Below are positions 7,051-8,732 of a stretch of DNA of 8,732 nucleotides, piece after piece. A model generated the notes under the pieces. That model was given only the letters and a program-made list of their open reading frames with translations, had not been told where the DNA came from and searched no databases. Made by a program: the position numbers and the translations under genes. Origin of the DNA: Chloroflexota bacterium (lineage in GTDB: Bacteria > Chloroflexota > Dehalococcoidia > Lucifugimonadales > Lucifugimonadaceae); the NCBI GenBank assembly GCA_009837685.1, contig VXTA01000034.1, forward strand, positions 1-8,732, written 5' to 3'. Each line of letters begins with the position of its first letter. Position 1 is the first letter of the stretch.

Positions 7051-7056
7051 ACTGAC

Positions 7057-8732
7057 ATGTTGCACTTCCGCACACCGGACCGACCGAGACGAACCCGCGG
7101 ATTCGCTTGGCGAATCGCCGCCGTCCTGCTGGCGTTCTGCTTGGCAGCAGTGGCATGCACGTCGGCCGACACCGATGCCGACGGGTCAGCGGCGACGCCG
7201 GATGGCGACGCAATCACTCAGACGACGGCCGCTGCCTCGAGCGGTCGGGAACGTCCGGATACGACCCGGTACTCCGAGGACATGGCCGAAGACGAGGAAT
7301 CGGGGGCGCTCGGCGGCGCAGCCGCAGAAGAGGACATCGAGGCGGCCATCGCCGGCGGATCAGCCGAGGAGGAAATGTCGGACGAATCGGGAGGCCAGTA
7401 CTCAGGCGGCGGACTGTCGCAAGCCGGGTCAGCGCAGTCAGCCCCAGAGCCCGACCATGAGCCTTACGAGCCGCCCCGTCGACGCCACATCGACCCGGAC
7501 AACTTCGTGGACTACGGCGTGAACCCGTTCGTCGACACCGCCGACGATCCCTTCTCGACGTTCGCGCTCGACGTCGACACGGCGTCGTACACCGTCGCCC
7601 GCAACTTCCTCGACGGCGGCCAGCTTCCGCCGTTCGAAGCCGTGCGGGTGGAGGAGTTCGTCAACTACTTCGACGGCGGCTACCCCGACGAGATCGACGA
7701 GTTCACGATCAACGTGGATGCCGCGCCGTCGCCGTTCGCAGACGACGGCGACCTGCTCCTGCGGGTGGGCGTGCAGGCACCGCACGTTGTGTCCGACGCC
7801 GTGGAGCCCGACAGCATCATCCTCGTGCTCGACAGCTCGGGCTCGATGAACCAGGAAACCGGCACCGGCAACTACCGCACCCGGCGCATCGAGCTGGTTT
7901 ATGACGCCGTCGACCTGCTGCTCGAAGGCCTCGAGCCCGAGACCCGGGTGGGTGTGGTGGCCTACGACGACCACGCCCGCACGGTTGCGAGGCCGTCCGC
8001 TGCCGGCCGCAACCATGACGACCTGATGCGACGCATCCAGCGAGATGTGCGGCCCGGCGGCAGCACCAACGTCGCCGACGGCCTCGTGACCGGTTTCCGC
8101 ATGGCCGAAAGCGAAGCGAGCCGGGGACGCCATGTGCTCGTGCTGCTGTTCTCCGACGGCGTGGCCAACGTGGGCGCCACCGAGACCGACCGGATCCTGC
8201 GCCAGCTCGGCGAGCGCTCCGACATCGGCCTGTCCACGATCGGCGTCGGGCTCGGCCCGTTCAACGACGAGCTGATGGAGCAGCTCGCCAACCGGGCCGA
8301 CGGCTCCTACCACTACATCGACAACCACGACGAGGCGCGGCGGCTGCTCGGCGGCGACATCACCTCGTTCGTCTCGGTTGCGGCCCGCGACGCCAAGGTG
8401 CAGGTGATCTTCAACCCCGACACCGTGGCCGCCTACCGGCTGCTGGGCTTCGAGAACCGCGACGTGGCCGATCGGGACTTCCGCAATGACGCCGTCGACG
8501 CCGGCGAGGTCGCCATCGGCCAGAGCGCCACTGCGCTGTACGAGCTGGCGCTGGTCGAGCTCGACAGCCGCAGCCGTCGCAGCAGCGAGACGCTGGCAAA
8601 GGTGACGCTGCGCTACCAGCGTCCGGCCAGCGAGCGGATCACCGAGACATCGGCCACGATCAGGCCCCGCGACACCCACCGCAGCTTCGACGATGCCGAC
8701 CGGCACTTCCGGCTGGCTGCCGTGGCCGCCGA
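7057..8732 (+). CDS. YfbK-like VWA-domain lipoprotein (3' end outside the window)
   Basis: 558 codons are visible and the frame is still open at the right edge. Residues 1-34 form a lipoprotein signal: a basic start (RPRRTRGFAWR), a hydrophobic core (AAVLLAFCLAAVA) and Cys34 as the likely lipidated residue. The lipobox AVAC has Ala rather than Leu at -3, so lipidation is likely but not certain. Residues 35-140 are a long, acidic, Ser/Gly-rich linker. Residues about 155-225 are the N-terminal domain typical of this family (NPFVDTADDPFSTFALDVDT, then VRVEEFVNYF). The VWA domain (about 252-435) has a complete metal-ion-dependent adhesion site: DSSGS (259-263), T337 in GGSTN, and D367 in FSDG. 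From about 446 the DUF3520 region begins (VIFNPDTVAAYRLLGFENR). E. coli YfbK is about 575 residues, so only the end is missing. The protein is probably anchored on the outer face of the membrane and binds a partner through the metal site. The partner is unknown. Confidence 0.95.
   Translation, partial: MLHFRTPDRPRRTRGFAWRIAAVLLAFCLAAVACTSADTDADGSAATPDGDAITQTTAAASSGRERPDTTRYSEDMAEDEESGALGGAAAEEDIEAAIAGGSAEEEMSDESGGQYSGGGLSQAGSAQSAPEPDHEPYEPPRRRHIDPDNFVDYGVNPFVDTADDPFSTFALDVDTASYTVARNFLDGGQLPPFEAVRVEEFVNYFDGGYPDEIDEFTINVDAAPSPFADDGDLLLRVGVQAPHVVSDAVEPDSIILVLDSSGSMNQETGTGNYRTRRIELVYDAVDLLLEGLEPETRVGVVAYDDHARTVARPSAAGRNHDDLMRRIQRDVRPGGSTNVADGLVTGFRMAESEASRGRHVLVLLFSDGVANVGATETDRILRQLGERSDIGLSTIGVGLGPFNDELMEQLANRADGSYHYIDNHDEARRLLGGDITSFVSVAARDAKVQVIFNPDTVAAYRLLGFENRDVADRDFRNDAVDAGEVAIGQSATALYELALVELDSRSRRSSETLAKVTLRYQRPASERITETSATIRPRDTHRSFDDADRHFRLAAVAA

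Larger units (their letters stand above)
6798..7056. other. Non-coding stretch upstream of the VWA lipoprotein gene
   Basis: No convincing ORF lies in these 259 bases. Just after the repair gene stop there is a GC-rich run in which TCCGGC is repeated at 6801 and 6811. It can pair only weakly and lacks a T tract, so I do not call a terminator. The middle part (about 6840-6950) is less GC-rich and holds a tandem GTTGCGT. It most likely contains the promoter of the VWA gene, but I could not identify convincing -35/-10 boxes. Confidence 0.6.

Noticed and set aside
7438..8706. 422-codon open frame on the minus strand opposite the VWA gene
   Set aside because: It is the antisense shadow of a well-supported gene; long antisense frames are expected at high GC, and its Val/Gly/His-rich translation shows no family motif.

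Overview
The window is GC-rich, with a strong G/C bias at third codon positions on the right side. It carries an actinobacterial-type HhH-GPD repair protein, a bacterial PH-like membrane protein and a YfbK-like VWA lipoprotein. Together these suggest a high-GC Actinomycetota chromosome. Acidimicrobiia is possible, but the sequence alone does not settle this.

Left part (1-2072, + strand): the 3' part of a large, mostly helical protein of unknown function enters from the left edge. It is followed, directly after its stop codon and in the same frame, by a small basic/serine-rich ORF. About 100 bases later comes a 186-residue protein with a helix-turn-helix-like segment. Sampled codons of the first gene have a visibly lower G/C third-position bias than the right-hand genes, which hints at acquired DNA.

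Middle (2029-5604, - strand): a 1191-residue SNF2-type helicase with a C-terminal DUF3883 (PD-(D/E)XK-like) domain converges on the HTH gene. The two 3' ends overlap by 44 bases. This architecture is that of the DISARM DrmD group and of related helicases in other predicted defence modules. No other DISARM gene is in the window. The left part plus the helicase looks like the edge of a defence or accessory island; that is an inference.

Right part (5714-8732): this looks like host backbone. A two-TM protein with a PH-like domain (- strand) and an HhH-GPD family protein (+ strand) start head to head, with start codons overlapping by two bases. After a 259-base non-coding stretch with a tandem heptamer and a strong ribosome binding site comes a lipoprotein with a VWA domain, which runs off the right edge.

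No rRNA, tRNA, CRISPR array, transposase or insertion-sequence ends were seen.
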